NCBI RefSeq assembly: GCF_014656295.1
Contig: NZ_BNCD01000012.1
Span: forward strand, 62,001 to 126,000
Direction: 5' to 3'
Length of the DNA: 64,000 bases
DNA from: Streptomyces sulfonofaciens
Lineage (GTDB): Bacteria > Actinomycetota > Actinomycetes > Streptomycetales > Streptomycetaceae
Shown here: in pieces, positions 1 to 9,784 of the stretch
Layout: every line of letters starts with the position of its first letter
Numbering within the stretch: position 1 is the first letter of the stretch
The notes under the pieces: model-generated
What the model saw: only the letters and a program-made list of their open reading frames with translations
Told to the model about the DNA's origin: nothing
Databases searched by the model: none
Translations under genes and position numbers: made by a program

Positions 1-1
1 C

Positions 2-319
2 GGGCCCACGGCGGTCGGCACGGTTTTTCGGAGCACCGTCAAGGATGCGGGTATGAAGTCGAAGCGTGAAATGGTGATCACCGAATTCGAGGCCCCTTGG
101 CGGATCCGCTGGGCGGAGACCTCCAAGAACTCGGTGACCACCCCGGAGGGCGGCTACGACCTACAGGAAACCGCGAGCGGTGGGACACGGGTTCGCCTGT
201 TCAACTCCCTTGAGGGGCACGGAATCGGAAAGCTGCTGGTGGGCTTCGCGCTCAGCGCCGTCCGTAAGGACGCACCGGCCCTCGGCGAGCGGATCAAGAA
301 GGCCGTCGAAGCTTCCTGA
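2..319 (+). CDS. SRPBCC / polyketide-cyclase-like family protein (3' part, gene starts before the window)
   Basis: The reading frame is open from base 2 through the stop at 317-319, so only the C-terminal 105 residues are seen. An internal ATG at 53 could be mistaken for the start, but the codons before it read like the family (AVGTVFRSTVKDAG). The segment VITEFEAPWRIRW followed by a beta strand with VRLFNSLEGHG and a final amphipathic helix (LGERIKKAVEAS) is the usual end of START/SRPBCC proteins, which bind a hydrophobic ligand in a helix-grip pocket. The family identification is by pattern only, and no ligand or pathway can be inferred. It is followed by a 700-bp non-coding stretch, so it is the last gene of whatever unit lies upstream. 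Confidence 0.65.
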   Translation, partial: GPTAVGTVFRSTVKDAGMKSKREMVITEFEAPWRIRWAETSKNSVTTPEGGYDLQETASGGTRVRLFNSLEGHGIGKLLVGFALSAVRKDAPALGERIKKAVEAS

Positions 320-1028
320 TCGACTTCGGATGCGGTTGCCGGCGGTCAGGGACCGGACGTCCGATCGCGTCCGGTTGCGTCGCGGGTGACGAGCCCTGCC
401 TGCGGGCGGCAGGGCCGGCACCGGCCGGCAGGCATCGGTGGGACGGAGGCGACCGGGGCGGACGCCTGCGCCCGGTCGCACGGCAGGGCCGGATCGCCGA
501 TGGCCCCGCCTCCGTCGGCGAGCGACACCACCAGGTCGACCGTGCCACCGCTCGGGTGGGTCCCGGTGCCGGGCGGCCGAAGCCGGTGCAGTACGTCGAT
601 GCAGGCCCGATGAGCCGCGGTGCACCGTCTCGTCGGGCAGGCGCCGTTGCCGTGCGGAGGCCGGGGCGGAGGTGGAGACGAGTGCAGTGGCAACCATATG
701 GTTTACCGCTCAACCAAAATGGTTTATGCTTCAACTGGTTAGTGGTCGGCGAGTCAACTGCCGGGCACAGCAAGCCTGTTACTCAGCCCATGGCCGTACG
801 CGAGCGCTCAGGGAGTGTCAGTGGTGGACCCGAGCTGCTTGCGCAACCGGCGGGGCAGCGGCGAAGCCCCCGGTGCGGCGGAGGAGTACCCGACGCACCC
901 AACGTGCCCGTGGCCCTCGGCGCCCCGGAGTGCCGGACGGCCACTCATCGGGAGCCGCCGAAGGCAAGCGCCCGTCAACCGCGACCCGGCCGTCGGCCCG
1001 GGCCGCCCGAACCACCTGCGGAGGATCC
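320..1028. other. Long intergenic region before the MBL-fold gene
   Basis: No convincing gene was found in these 709 bases. Open frames on both strands are Arg/Pro/Ala-rich and lack ribosome binding sites. A minus-strand frame at about 346-693 has one protein-like stretch (VDLVVSLADGGGAIGD) that I cannot assign and that could be a remnant. The only clear structure is the A+T-rich repeat cluster at 692-741, annotated separately. A GGAGG at about 1020-1024 belongs to the next gene. Confidence 0.5.
692..741. promoter_or_regulatory. Three phased AACC/GGTT operator-like boxes
   Basis: A perfect 12-bp palindrome AACCATATGGTT (692-703) is followed by AACCAAAATGGTT (712-724) and AACTGGTT (733-740). 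Their left ends are 20 and 21 bp apart, about two helical turns. This A+T-rich patch stands out in GC-rich surroundings. The arrangement fits a cooperative repressor or activator site. It lies about 290 bp upstream of the MBL-fold gene, so it could serve that gene or an unannotated transcript. The binding protein is unknown. Confidence 0.5.
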
Positions 1029-2120
1029 ATGAACACCGAGTCCGGTGAAGCTGCGAACTCGAATCGGCGAGCGTTCCTGAGGCGTGCGTCCGTCGCCGCT
1101 GCCGTGCCTGTGGCGGGCACCCTGCTGGGCGGGGCGCTGGCTTCCCCCGCGGCGGCTGCCGAAGCATCCGACCTGCCCGACTACGCGCCGATCCCTTCGG
1201 CGTCGCTCGGGCCGGCGCTCAACGCGGACGGTTACTTCGTCGGCCAGATCAAGGGCAACCTCTACTGGGTCACCGATGCCTACTACCAGGCCATGTTCCT
1301 GACCACGCGGGAGGGTGTGGTGCTCGTCGACGCACCCCCCACGATCGGGCACAACCTGTTGCGCGCGATCGACGATGTGACGCGAGCCAACGGAATGCCG
1401 TCCCAGGTCACCCATCTGGTCTACTCACACTCCCACGCTGACCACATCGGGGCTTCCGCCCTCTTCGGCAAGCAGGTGATACGGGTAGGCCACAGCGAGA
1501 CACGTCGCATCCTGCGCAGGGCGGCGGACCCCAATCGCCCGGAACCCACGGAGACGTTCGACGACAACTACGTCCTCACGGTGGGCGGGGAACGCCTCGA
1601 ACTCGCCTACCACGGTCCGAACCACTCGCCCGACAACATCTACATCTACGCCCCCGGCCAGGCGACGTTGATGCTTGTGGACGTGCTCTTCCCCGGGTGG
1701 GTCCCCTTCAAGAACCTTGCCGTCTCCGAGGACATCCCCGACTGGATCAACGCCCATGACATTGCTCTGGGTTATCCCTGGAAGACGCTCGTCGGCGGGC
1801 ACCTCGGCCGACTCGGGGTTCGGGCCGACGCCGTTCTCCAGAAGCAGTACATCACCGATCTGAAGGCCGAGGTCACCTCCGTCATCGGATCGCTCGACCC
1901 GACGCCCTATTTCCAGAAGTACGGGACGACCGGCAACTCCTGGGCCATTTTCAAGACCTATCTCAATGCCGTCGCCGAGCAGGCGGCCGCCCCCGTCACC
2001 AGCAAGTACGTCGGCACATTGGCTGCTGCGGATGTCTTCACCGTCGACAACGCCTCCGTCCTGCTCGAATCGGTACGCATCGACAACGGCATTCTGGGTC
2101 CGTTCGGTATCCACGCGTAA
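1029..2120 (+). CDS. Tat-exported metallo-beta-lactamase-fold hydrolase
   Basis: The protein has 363 residues from the ATG at 1029, which follows a GGAGG ribosome site. The upstream in-frame extension is compositionally junk. The N-terminus carries a twin-arginine signal (RRAFLRR, then a hydrophobic stretch ending in ASPAAAAEA), so the enzyme is predicted to be exported folded. The metal-binding signature HSHADH of the MBL fold is near residue 133, and further His/Asp residues (HGPNHSP, then MLVDVLFPGW, then VGGHLGRLG) follow in the expected order. The family hydrolyses a wide range of esters, amides and lactones. The substrate is not visible here, and it is not a classical antibiotic-degrading lactamase on sequence evidence alone. 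A strong terminator follows at 2326-2366, making this a monocistronic unit. Confidence 0.85.
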   Translation: MNTESGEAANSNRRAFLRRASVAAAVPVAGTLLGGALASPAAAAEASDLPDYAPIPSASLGPALNADGYFVGQIKGNLYWVTDAYYQAMFLTTREGVVLVDAPPTIGHNLLRAIDDVTRANGMPSQVTHLVYSHSHADHIGASALFGKQVIRVGHSETRRILRRAADPNRPEPTETFDDNYVLTVGGERLELAYHGPNHSPDNIYIYAPGQATLMLVDVLFPGWVPFKNLAVSEDIPDWINAHDIALGYPWKTLVGGHLGRLGVRADAVLQKQYITDLKAEVTSVIGSLDPTPYFQKYGTTGNSWAIFKTYLNAVAEQAAAPVTSKYVGTLAAADVFTVDNASVLLESVRIDNGILGPFGIHA

Positions 2121-2325
2121 CCGCAGGGGAAATCCCAGGAGGTGATCGTCCGCATGGCGCAGGCGGCGCCGTCCGCGGACGGACGCGGTGCCCTTCGGGG
2201 CGATGCGGTGGCGGGATCCCGCATTCGGGCCCGTCAGCGGGCACTGGGGCGCACCGCACCGCCGGTCGAGCGGGTCGAGTACCTGGCTGATGTCCGCCGG
2301 AAAAAAAGATCCTGATATCGGTGTG

Positions 2326-2366
2326 CGCGAAACGGCGGCTGCCGCGCCGGCAGCCGCCGTTTCGCG
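2326..2366. terminator. Intrinsic terminator, 18-bp perfect stem
   Basis: The left arm 2326-2343 (CGCGAAACGGCGGCTGCC) pairs perfectly with the right arm 2349-2366 around a 5-nt loop. It lies about 200 bp past the MBL-fold gene and ahead of the NTF2-like gene. There is no clear U-tract, which is common in actinomycetes. Confidence 0.8.
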
Positions 2367-2507
2367 ATGCTCCAGACCGGCGATCACCGGTAACAGCGAG
2401 GCCGGGCCGTACCCAGGCGGGTCGCTGTCCTTTCTGAAGTGGAGCTACTCGGCGGCAGCGTCGGCGACAGCGATCGAGTAATCGGGCTCGCATTTCTCCG
2501 AACCATC

Positions 2508-2524
2508 GATACCTCCAGGGTATC
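2508..2524. promoter_or_regulatory. GATACC-N5-GGTATC operator candidate
   Basis: A perfect 6-bp inverted repeat with a 5-nt spacer (GATACCTCCAGGGTATC) sits about 70 bp upstream of the NTF2-like/MDR operon. Size and position suit a TetR- or MarR-type dimer site. No regulator gene is adjacent, so the partner is unknown. Confidence 0.4.
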
Positions 2525-2596
2525 CACCCTTGCCGGAACGCTCATAGCTCTTGATCGCCCCAGGTGGTCCAATTGGCACAGGAACACGAAAGGAAC

Positions 2597-3100
2597 ATGC
2601 GAATCATGAGCGACGAGCGCAAGGTGCAGGAGGTCCTGGCGCGCTATGTCCGCGCCACCGACCGCCGCGACGGCACGACGCAGGGCGCCCTCTTCACCGA
2701 CGACGCGACCGTGCAGATCTACGCCAAGACCGGACCCGACACCTACGAGGAGGTCGGCGAGCCGATCGTGGGCGGCGCGGGTGTGGAGTACGCGGTCGAC
2801 CACTTCATGGCGCCGCACCCCGAGGGCGGCTCGAGCCACCACACCACGTCGGACCACCTCATCGAGGTGGACGGCGACTCGGCGCACCTGAACGCGCAGT
2901 TCGTGGTCTTCGAGGTGCGCGCCACCCCGCGCCCGGCAGGCGGCTGGCCGGAGGGCGTCTTCGGCGCTCAAGGCACCGTGCGGCCCCTCGAGTCCGGCTA
3001 CTACGACACCGATCTGCGCCGCGTCGAAGGCGCGTGGAAGATCGTCAGGCACCGCATCCTGATGGACATGCCGATGGCGATCCCGGGGGCCGGAGCGTGA
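2597..3100 (+). CDS. SnoaL/NTF2-like (nuclear transport factor 2 family) protein
   Basis: The protein has 167 residues. The start is taken at ATG 2597 after AAAGGA; ATG 2606 (MSDERKVQEV) is an equally possible start. The pattern fits the cone-shaped NTF2 fold: a helical N-terminus (VQEVLARYVRATDRRDG), then DDATVQIYA, a His pair in SSHHTTSDHLIEVDGD and a C-terminal strand with GAWKIVRHRILMD. Members include ketosteroid isomerase-like, cyclase and dehydratase enzymes, and the actual reaction cannot be told. The stop overlaps the next start (GTGA), so it is translationally coupled to the MDR oxidoreductase and the two probably act on the same small molecule. Confidence 0.75.
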   Translation: MRIMSDERKVQEVLARYVRATDRRDGTTQGALFTDDATVQIYAKTGPDTYEEVGEPIVGGAGVEYAVDHFMAPHPEGGSSHHTTSDHLIEVDGDSAHLNAQFVVFEVRATPRPAGGWPEGVFGAQGTVRPLESGYYDTDLRRVEGAWKIVRHRILMDMPMAIPGAGA

Positions 3101-4020
3101 GAGCTGTCGTGTACCGCCGTTACGGCGGACCGGAAGTCCTGGAGCTCGCCGAGCTGCCGGAGCCGAAGACCCACGTGGACTCGGTCCTGATCCGGGTCAA
3201 GGCCGCCGGGCTGAACCGCGCGGACGCGGCGATCCAGGCCGGGGCCCTGGACGGCGCGGTGGAGACGTTCTTCCCGGTGGTTCCTGGCTGGGACGTCGCC
3301 GGCGTGGTGGAACGCTCAGGGCCCGGAGCGAAGGAGTTCGCACCGGGCGACGAGGTGGTCGCCTACGTCCGCGGTGACGTGCAGCGGGCGCACGGCGGCT
3401 TCTGCGAACTTCTCTCCGCGGACGTGCTGACGGTCGCGCACAAGCCGAGCACCATGTCCTTCACCGAGGCCGCGGGCCTGCCGCTGGCCGGCCTCACCGC
3501 CTTCCAGGGCGTGGTGCACGCACTGGGGGTGCAGCCAGGCGAAACGCTCCTGGTGCACGGGGCAGCCGGCGGTGTGGGATCGGTTGCCGTGCAGATCGCC
3601 CGTGCCCGGGGCGCCCGCGTCATCGGCACCGCCTCACCCGGCAACCATGACTACCTCCGTACGCTCGGGGCCGAAGCCATCGCGCACGGCGAGGGTCTGA
3701 CCGACCGGGTGCTCAGCCTGGCCCCGAACGGTGTGGAGGCCGTGTTCGACACGGTCGGCCACGGGACCCTCGCCACGTCGGCGGCAGCCACGCGCCCCGG
3801 CGCCCGAGTCGCGTCCATCGCCGACCCAGGTGCCCCCGGCTCCACGGACGTCTTCGCACGGATGGATCGCGCCGACCTCGCGGCGGTCACCGCGCTTGCC
3901 GAGGCCGGCCTGCTCTCCGTACGCGTCGGCGCCGTCTTCTCCCTGGAGAAGGCAGCCGAGGCACAGCGGGCCTTCGCCGCCGGGGACATCAGCGGCAAGG
4001 TCGTCCTCGACATCGGCTGA
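3097..4020 (+). CDS. NADP-dependent MDR-family oxidoreductase (quinone-oxidoreductase-like)
   Basis: The protein has 307 residues from a GTG that overlaps the previous stop by 4 bp. It begins RAVVYRRYGGPEVLELAELP, the usual opening of the zinc-free medium-chain reductases. It then shows a GroES-like N-domain (FFPVVPGWDVAGVVE) and a Rossmann segment LLVHGAAGGVGSVAVQIARA that binds NAD(P)H. No structural-zinc cysteine cluster is visible, which favours a quinone, enone or enoyl reductase over an alcohol dehydrogenase. It closes a two-gene operon with the NTF2-like protein. A GC-rich tract follows but no clear terminator hairpin was seen. Confidence 0.85.
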   Translation: MRAVVYRRYGGPEVLELAELPEPKTHVDSVLIRVKAAGLNRADAAIQAGALDGAVETFFPVVPGWDVAGVVERSGPGAKEFAPGDEVVAYVRGDVQRAHGGFCELLSADVLTVAHKPSTMSFTEAAGLPLAGLTAFQGVVHALGVQPGETLLVHGAAGGVGSVAVQIARARGARVIGTASPGNHDYLRTLGAEAIAHGEGLTDRVLSLAPNGVEAVFDTVGHGTLATSAAATRPGARVASIADPGAPGSTDVFARMDRADLAAVTALAEAGLLSVRVGAVFSLEKAAEAQRAFAAGDISGKVVLDIG

Positions 4021-4254
4021 GCCACGGCCCGGCGCCCCCCGCGCCCCCACGCCTCAAACGGCGCGACGCGTCCGGCGAACTCGGCCCCGTGGCCGTCGAG
4101 GCCCGTTCGGCAATCGAGCAGGTCGTGCCGGACCGGCAGCCGGACGCCGCGGCCGCGTTCCGAGCGGCGTGTCCCGGCGCGTCCCGCCGAACGGCCCGGC
4201 AGGGGGGACACCCGTCGGGCGGACGTCGGGTCGGAGGTTCCGGCCGGCAGCCCG

Positions 4255-4470
4255 GAGGGAGTCGAGCCGGCGCAGCAGGCGCGCTCCTTCCGGGGTCATG
4301 GTGTCCGGGTTGCGTGGGGGATCGGCCAAGAGCGGACATGCGCTGGAAGGCGTAGACGAGTGTGAGGGACGGATCGTCCGGTTCGGGCAGGCCCAGCTCG
4401 CGGAGCCGGTCTGCGGTCCATCGAGCAGCCCTCGGACGAGCGCGCCGGCCTCCGCGTCGAGGACACCGTC
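4255..4470 (-). pseudogene. Frameshifted remnant of an unidentified coding region
   Basis: Two minus-strand frames give protein-like segments only when spliced. One reads LDAEAGALVRGLLDG, then the neighbouring frame continues TADRLRELGLPEPDDPSLTL and VYAFQRMSAL, and the first frame resumes with ADPPRNPDTMTPEGARLLRR. At least two frame changes are needed. I do not recognise the family. It lies in the 945-bp region 4021-4966, which otherwise holds only the alcohol-dehydrogenase remnant at 4700-4860 and no intact gene. Confidence 0.35.
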
Positions 4471-4699
4471 GGCGCGCGTTGTCGGATGTGGACGGGGACC
4501 CCACTGTCGCCCGCACTCATCAGCACGCGGCTGGGACGCGTGAAAAAGGGCGGAGCGGAAGGAACCTCCCGGCAGCCACTCCATCCGGTTCGGACGCACG
4601 CGACCGGTACGCTCCGCCGCTTCCGCCCGGTCTTCCTGAACACCTGGCCGGCAACCCCTCGACGAACCGCGCGAACGCCGCCCGCGGCACCGCAGGTCG

Positions 4700-4860
4700 A
4701 GCGAGTCCCTCGACGCCGCCGATTCGTCGAGCGGGTGACGAAGGCGTCCAGGTCCAGGCGGCCCTGTAGGCAGAGCTCGACGAGCACGGGGAAACTCGCG
4801 GGACGGGAGGCAGCCGCCGTACCAGCCGCGCGACGAGTGGTTCCACTCGGTCTTGTCGTC
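4700..4860 (-). pseudogene. C-terminal remnant of a Zn-dependent alcohol dehydrogenase (mycothiol-dehydrogenase type)
   Basis: Reading leftwards, three frames supply consecutive pieces of one familiar C-terminus: GWYGGCLPSREFP (about 4827-4789), then VLVELCLQGRLDLDAFVTR (about 4787-4731), then RIGGVEGLA (about 4726-4700). This matches the end of S-(hydroxymethyl)mycothiol/NDMA-type dehydrogenases, where a WYGDCLP-like motif precedes DLYLQGRLDLDAFV and then IGLDDVEEAF. The catalytic N-terminal domain is absent and two frameshifts separate the pieces, so it is a decayed fragment. Identification is from memory of the family and would be settled by a translated search. Confidence 0.5.
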
Positions 4861-4966
4861 GGACTTCGAAATCACTCCTCCAGCGGCGGCATGACGTCGT
4901 CGTCGGTGAGCCGCGCGGCGACGGCTCAGGGAAACCCGGAATGTGACCGAACCGGGGCGCCCGGCA

Positions 4967-5422
4967 TCATTCGGTGGGAATGATGTTGGGCCGGTCCACC
5001 ACCTCTTCGACGACCGTCAGGGTCTGTGTCGATCTCACTCCCTGGATGCTCTGCAGCCTTTCGAATACAAAAGCGCGCAGGGCGTCCGTGTCGCGAACCC
5101 TCACGAGGAGCACGATGTCGAAGCCTCCCGTGAGGTATCCCGCGAACCGGACCTCGGGCAGGGCCGCCAGTTCACTGCTCATCTCCCGCCATCTGAACTG
5201 GCCGGCGGAGACCAGCACGAGAGCCGTGACTTCCAGGCCCAGCCTGTGTTCGTCGACATCAACCGTGAAGCTGCGGATCACTCCTGCCCGTTGAAGCCTC
5301 TCCAGACGTGAGTACACCGTGCCACGTGACACGTTCGCCTTTGCGGCCAGCTCGGATGCGGACAGGCGCCCGTCCGCGTTCAGTGCACGCAGCAGGGCCA
5401 GATCAATGTCGTCCAGGTCCAC
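4967..5422 (-). CDS. Lrp/AsnC family transcriptional regulator
   Basis: The protein has 151 residues. The N-terminal winged helix (DDIDLALLRALNADGRLSAS, recognition region NVSRGTVYSRLERLQRAGVI) is followed by the RAM ligand-binding domain (VTALVLVSAGQ and YLTGGFDIVLLVRVRDTDAL). Members sense amino acids or related acids and form octameric discs that wrap DNA. It starts only 19 bp after the stop of the P450-reductase fusion on the same strand, so the two are likely cotranscribed and it probably controls the P450 promoter. It ends facing the degenerate region. Confidence 0.9.
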   Translation of the reverse strand: MDLDDIDLALLRALNADGRLSASELAAKANVSRGTVYSRLERLQRAGVIRSFTVDVDEHRLGLEVTALVLVSAGQFRWREMSSELAALPEVRFAGYLTGGFDIVLLVRVRDTDALRAFVFERLQSIQGVRSTQTLTVVEEVVDRPNIIPTE

Positions 5423-5441
5423 GCGGATTCCTCGGCATGCC

Positions 5442-7628
5442 TCAGAGGTCGAGGGTCAGGTGTTCGCCTCTGCATCGGGACACACAGACGAGCATGAGGT
5501 CGCCTCGCTCCTTCTCTTCGTCGGAGAGCACCTGGTCGCGGTGATCCACCGCACCTTCCAGGACCGCAGTCTCGCACGATCCGCAGATACCTTCGCGGCA
5601 GGTGGACGGAACCATGACCCCTGCTTCTTCCAGCGTTTCAAGGAGTGTCCTGTCAGCCGGAACCATGAGTTCCTTCTGGGTGCGAGCCAGTCGGACGCTG
5701 AACGCCCGGCCGCCGGACGCTGCGGCGGCGGCGCCGGCCGGTGAGCCGAACCGCTCCACACGCAGGCTGATGCCGGAGTACCCGGTGACCGAGGCCGTGA
5801 GTTCGTCCAGCAGCCCTGAGGGGCCGCAGGCGTACACCTGACCGCCCTGTGGAAGGGCGCCCAGCCATTCCGTCAAGACCGGTCGGCCTCGGTCCTTGGT
5901 CGTCCATATCTCGGCTGCGGGGCCCAGCGCTTCCACTTCGTCGAGAAAGGGTATCGAGTCTCGGTCGCGGCCGATGTACAGGAGCTGCCACGACGCGCCG
6001 GACGCCGCCAAGGACCGGGCCATGGGAAGCAGCGGAGTGATGCCGATCCCTCCTGCTACCAGGAGGCAGGCGGGGGCGGTGGTCAGTGCGAAGGCGTTGC
6101 GGGGCGGCGCCGCTTCCAGGCGGGCGCCTGTCATGAGCTCTTCGACGAGGAATGCCGAGCCGCCGCGCGACTGAGCGGCCCTGCGTACGCCGAAACGCCA
6201 TGTGGATCGGTCGGCGGGGTCACCGCACAGTGAGTAGGACCTGCGAAACGTTCGCCCGGCGTGATCGAACGTGAGATCGACATGCGCTCCGGGGGTCCAT
6301 GGAGGCAGCTCGCCGCCCTTTTCACGCCCGACGGTGATGATCGCCGTGTCACCGCTGGATCTGTCGATGTCGAGAACGCGCAGCGGGACGGCAGGCGCGG
6401 AGTGAGCGGCAACGGCCAGAGCGCCGACCGACGGTCCGGACGCGTTTCCGAGCCTGACCTTCAACTGGGTCGGACCTCGGAACTCCCACCCCCGGATCAC
6501 CGGTTCTTCGGCGAGCTGGATGGCCGGGTAGGCCGTGAGGAGCTCTTCCAGCGCCGTGTGTGCCTGAGCACGTGCCAACATGGAGCCCACACATGCGTGC
6601 ACCCCCGCGCTGAAGGACAGATGCTGGTTGTGCCCACGCAGCAGACGGAACTCGTCCGGCTCGTCCCAGTGCGTGGGGTCCCGGTTCGCGGACGCGAGGA
6701 CGGCGAGGACGAGCGACCCCTCGTCCAGGAGCTGCCCCGCAACGCGGGTCGGCTTGGTCACCCGCCTGGTGACGGTTCCCACCGGAGCGCCGATCCGGAG
6801 AGCCTCCTCGATCAGGCGGGCGATCATGGTCTTGTCCCGGTCGATCTCCTGACGGACGGCAGGATCGGTCAGGTAGGCGATGAGGGCGTGCCCGAACAGG
6901 TCTCGCGGCTCCTGCATGCCGCCGATGATCAGCAGCTTGGTCGTTGCGGCGATCTCTTCGAACGTGGCACCGCTCGCCGTGAGGCCCGCCAGCAAAGTGC
7001 CCGGCTTCGGGCCGAGTCGCAGCCGGTCGCGCAGCATGTCGTCCACGGCGGCGCTTGCCTCGTCCGCTCGCCGCTGCTTGTCCGGGTCACGCTCGTAGTT
7101 GGCGGCGCCAGCGGCGATCCCGTCCACCCATTCCGTAAACACCGCGACGGGCATCTCGGGCAGCCCGGTCACCCTCTGCAGGACTCGAACAGCGAGGGTC
7201 TGGGCGAATCCGGTGACGAGGTCCACCACCTCGCCGGGACGGAATTCCGCGAGCAGACCGCGGACAGTGTCCCGGATGGCACCTTCCATGGTCCGTTTGA
7301 TCACCGAGGGGCGCAGGCCTTCCGTCAACGGCGCGCGCAGACGATCGTGATACGCGCCGTCGCTGTGCAGGAGGTTCGGTCCGATCGACTGTGACAGAGG
7401 GGAGTCATGGACCGCGGCGCTGAATGTCTCGGCGTCGCGGCATATGCGGTGGACGTCGTCCCACCTCGTGATCAGATAGGCATGGGCCGCGGGAACCCAC
7501 GCGACTGGCTCCTCGTCGCGGAGGCGCTGGTAGATGGTGAACGGGTCGTCGTCGAGGGCTTCGATCGTGATGGCCGCACCGAGCGAAGCCCGCTTGGCCG
7601 ACCCGGTCGTGGAAGTCGGGGTCCTCAT
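5442..7628 (-). CDS. Cytochrome P450 fused to a phthalate-dioxygenase-type reductase (self-sufficient P450)
   Basis: The protein has 728 residues. Residues 1-395 are a P450 with the heme loop FSAGVHACVG (Cys346) and a helix-K Glu-x-x-Arg in EEALR. The I-helix reads GGMQEPRD (236-243) instead of the usual A-G-x-D/E-T, so the proton-relay threonine is missing. Residues about 410-640 are a ferredoxin-reductase-like FMN/NAD(P)H module (RSYSLCG; VAGGIGITPLLPMA). The end is a plant-type [2Fe-2S] domain (CREGICGSC plus a final Cys in LVCVSRC). This order matches the CYP116B layout, in which electrons pass NAD(P)H-FMN-FeS-heme in one chain. The substrate is unknown. It is flanked by two Lrp/AsnC regulators and has a GATCG-rich promoter region upstream. 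Confidence 0.9.
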   Translation of the reverse strand: MRTPTSTTGSAKRASLGAAITIEALDDDPFTIYQRLRDEEPVAWVPAAHAYLITRWDDVHRICRDAETFSAAVHDSPLSQSIGPNLLHSDGAYHDRLRAPLTEGLRPSVIKRTMEGAIRDTVRGLLAEFRPGEVVDLVTGFAQTLAVRVLQRVTGLPEMPVAVFTEWVDGIAAGAANYERDPDKQRRADEASAAVDDMLRDRLRLGPKPGTLLAGLTASGATFEEIAATTKLLIIGGMQEPRDLFGHALIAYLTDPAVRQEIDRDKTMIARLIEEALRIGAPVGTVTRRVTKPTRVAGQLLDEGSLVLAVLASANRDPTHWDEPDEFRLLRGHNQHLSFSAGVHACVGSMLARAQAHTALEELLTAYPAIQLAEEPVIRGWEFRGPTQLKVRLGNASGPSVGALAVAAHSAPAVPLRVLDIDRSSGDTAIITVGREKGGELPPWTPGAHVDLTFDHAGRTFRRSYSLCGDPADRSTWRFGVRRAAQSRGGSAFLVEELMTGARLEAAPPRNAFALTTAPACLLVAGGIGITPLLPMARSLAASGASWQLLYIGRDRDSIPFLDEVEALGPAAEIWTTKDRGRPVLTEWLGALPQGGQVYACGPSGLLDELTASVTGYSGISLRVERFGSPAGAAAAASGGRAFSVRLARTQKELMVPADRTLLETLEEAGVMVPSTCREGICGSCETAVLEGAVDHRDQVLSDEEKERGDLMLVCVSRCRGEHLTLDL

Positions 7629-7712
7629 GGCGCAAGAGTGACCGCTGATGGACCGATCGAGCCGCGGAGCCCCTCAGTGATGATCGATCGGCTGAATTCT
7701 CCGCGAAGCGCT

Positions 7713-7724
7713 GAACGATCGTTC
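7713..7724. promoter_or_regulatory. GAACGATCGTTC palindrome upstream of the P450 fusion
   Basis: A perfect 12-bp palindrome lies 85 bp upstream of the P450-fusion start (minus strand), with further GATCG elements nearby (TGATCGATCG at 7681-7690 and CGATCGA near 7655-7661). The cluster is a plausible binding area for one of the two adjacent Lrp/AsnC proteins. Confidence 0.4.
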
Positions 7725-7808
7725 CGTATGGGCCGCGTTCTTCTGCACAAGCGGCAAGCAACCCCTGGGGACGGAGCACATCCGGCCGTCCGCGGGCGCC
7801 GGATGCCC

Positions 7809-8348
7809 TCAGACCTCCCGGTCGTCCGCCGGGCGCCTCCCACCCGGTGCGCGGTGGCCACGGCGGTAGGCCGGGGCCCGTCCCCCGGCGCGTGCGTGCG
7901 CTTCGAGCGGCGGAAGGGAACGAGTCTCGACCACAGTCGAAAGAATCACCACGCTCATGGAGCGCGCGATGTTCGGTGAGCGGTTGATGTCCAGCAGCGC
8001 CTGCTGGAGCTCCTCCTGGCTGCGGGCGGCCATCCGGCACAGGACGTCACCCGTTCCCGTGGTGGCGAAGGCTTCCACGACGGAGGGATGGCCCTCCAGC
8101 TCGCCCTGGACGGCGTCCAGGGCGCCTTGCGCGATCTCCAGCGTCACGAAGGCCTGCACGGTGTAGCCGGCGGCGCGCAGATCGACGTCCGGCCCGTAAC
8201 CGGTGACGATGCCCGCGCTCTCCAGTTTGTGGATGCGCGCCTGAACGGTCGCTCGTGCCACACCGGTCAGCCGGGACACTTCCAGATGTCCGGCCCGGGG
8301 GTGATCCCTGAGCGTCTTCAGCAGGGCCACATCGAGTTCGTCGAACAC
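7809..8348 (-). CDS. Lrp/AsnC family regulator, likely controller of the tyrosine operon
   Basis: The protein has 179 residues. It has a winged helix (DELDVALLKTLRDHPRAGHL, with a helix containing GVARATVQARIHKLESAGIV) and a RAM domain (TVQAFVTLEIAQGAL and EAFATTGTGDVLCRMA). The last 30 residues are a low-complexity Arg/Gly/Pro tail beyond the usual 150-residue length. It is divergent from the hpd operon with a 188-bp promoter region between them that contains phased TAGC boxes, a typical arrangement for local autoregulation and control of amino-acid catabolism. It could also affect the P450 fusion that follows it on the same strand. Confidence 0.88.
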   Translation of the reverse strand: MFDELDVALLKTLRDHPRAGHLEVSRLTGVARATVQARIHKLESAGIVTGYGPDVDLRAAGYTVQAFVTLEIAQGALDAVQGELEGHPSVVEAFATTGTGDVLCRMAARSQEELQQALLDINRSPNIARSMSVVILSTVVETRSLPPLEAHARAGGRAPAYRRGHRAPGGRRPADDREV

Positions 8349-8383
8349 GGCAAGTCACCCTCGTTCCCCATCGAAGTGCATGA

Positions 8384-9742
<1,359 letters not shown>

Positions 9743-9784
9743 CCGCCCAGGTCACGATACGACACCTCCTGCGAGGAGCATCTG

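Noticed and set aside
346-693. 115-codon minus-strand ORF in the first gap
   Set aside because: One stretch looks protein-like, but there is no ribosome site or recognised family, and the rest is Arg/Pro-rich.
1029-2120. Antibiotic-resistance beta-lactamase
   Set aside because: The fold signature is shared by many hydrolases, and the sequence and Tat export do not point to a clinical-type lactamase.
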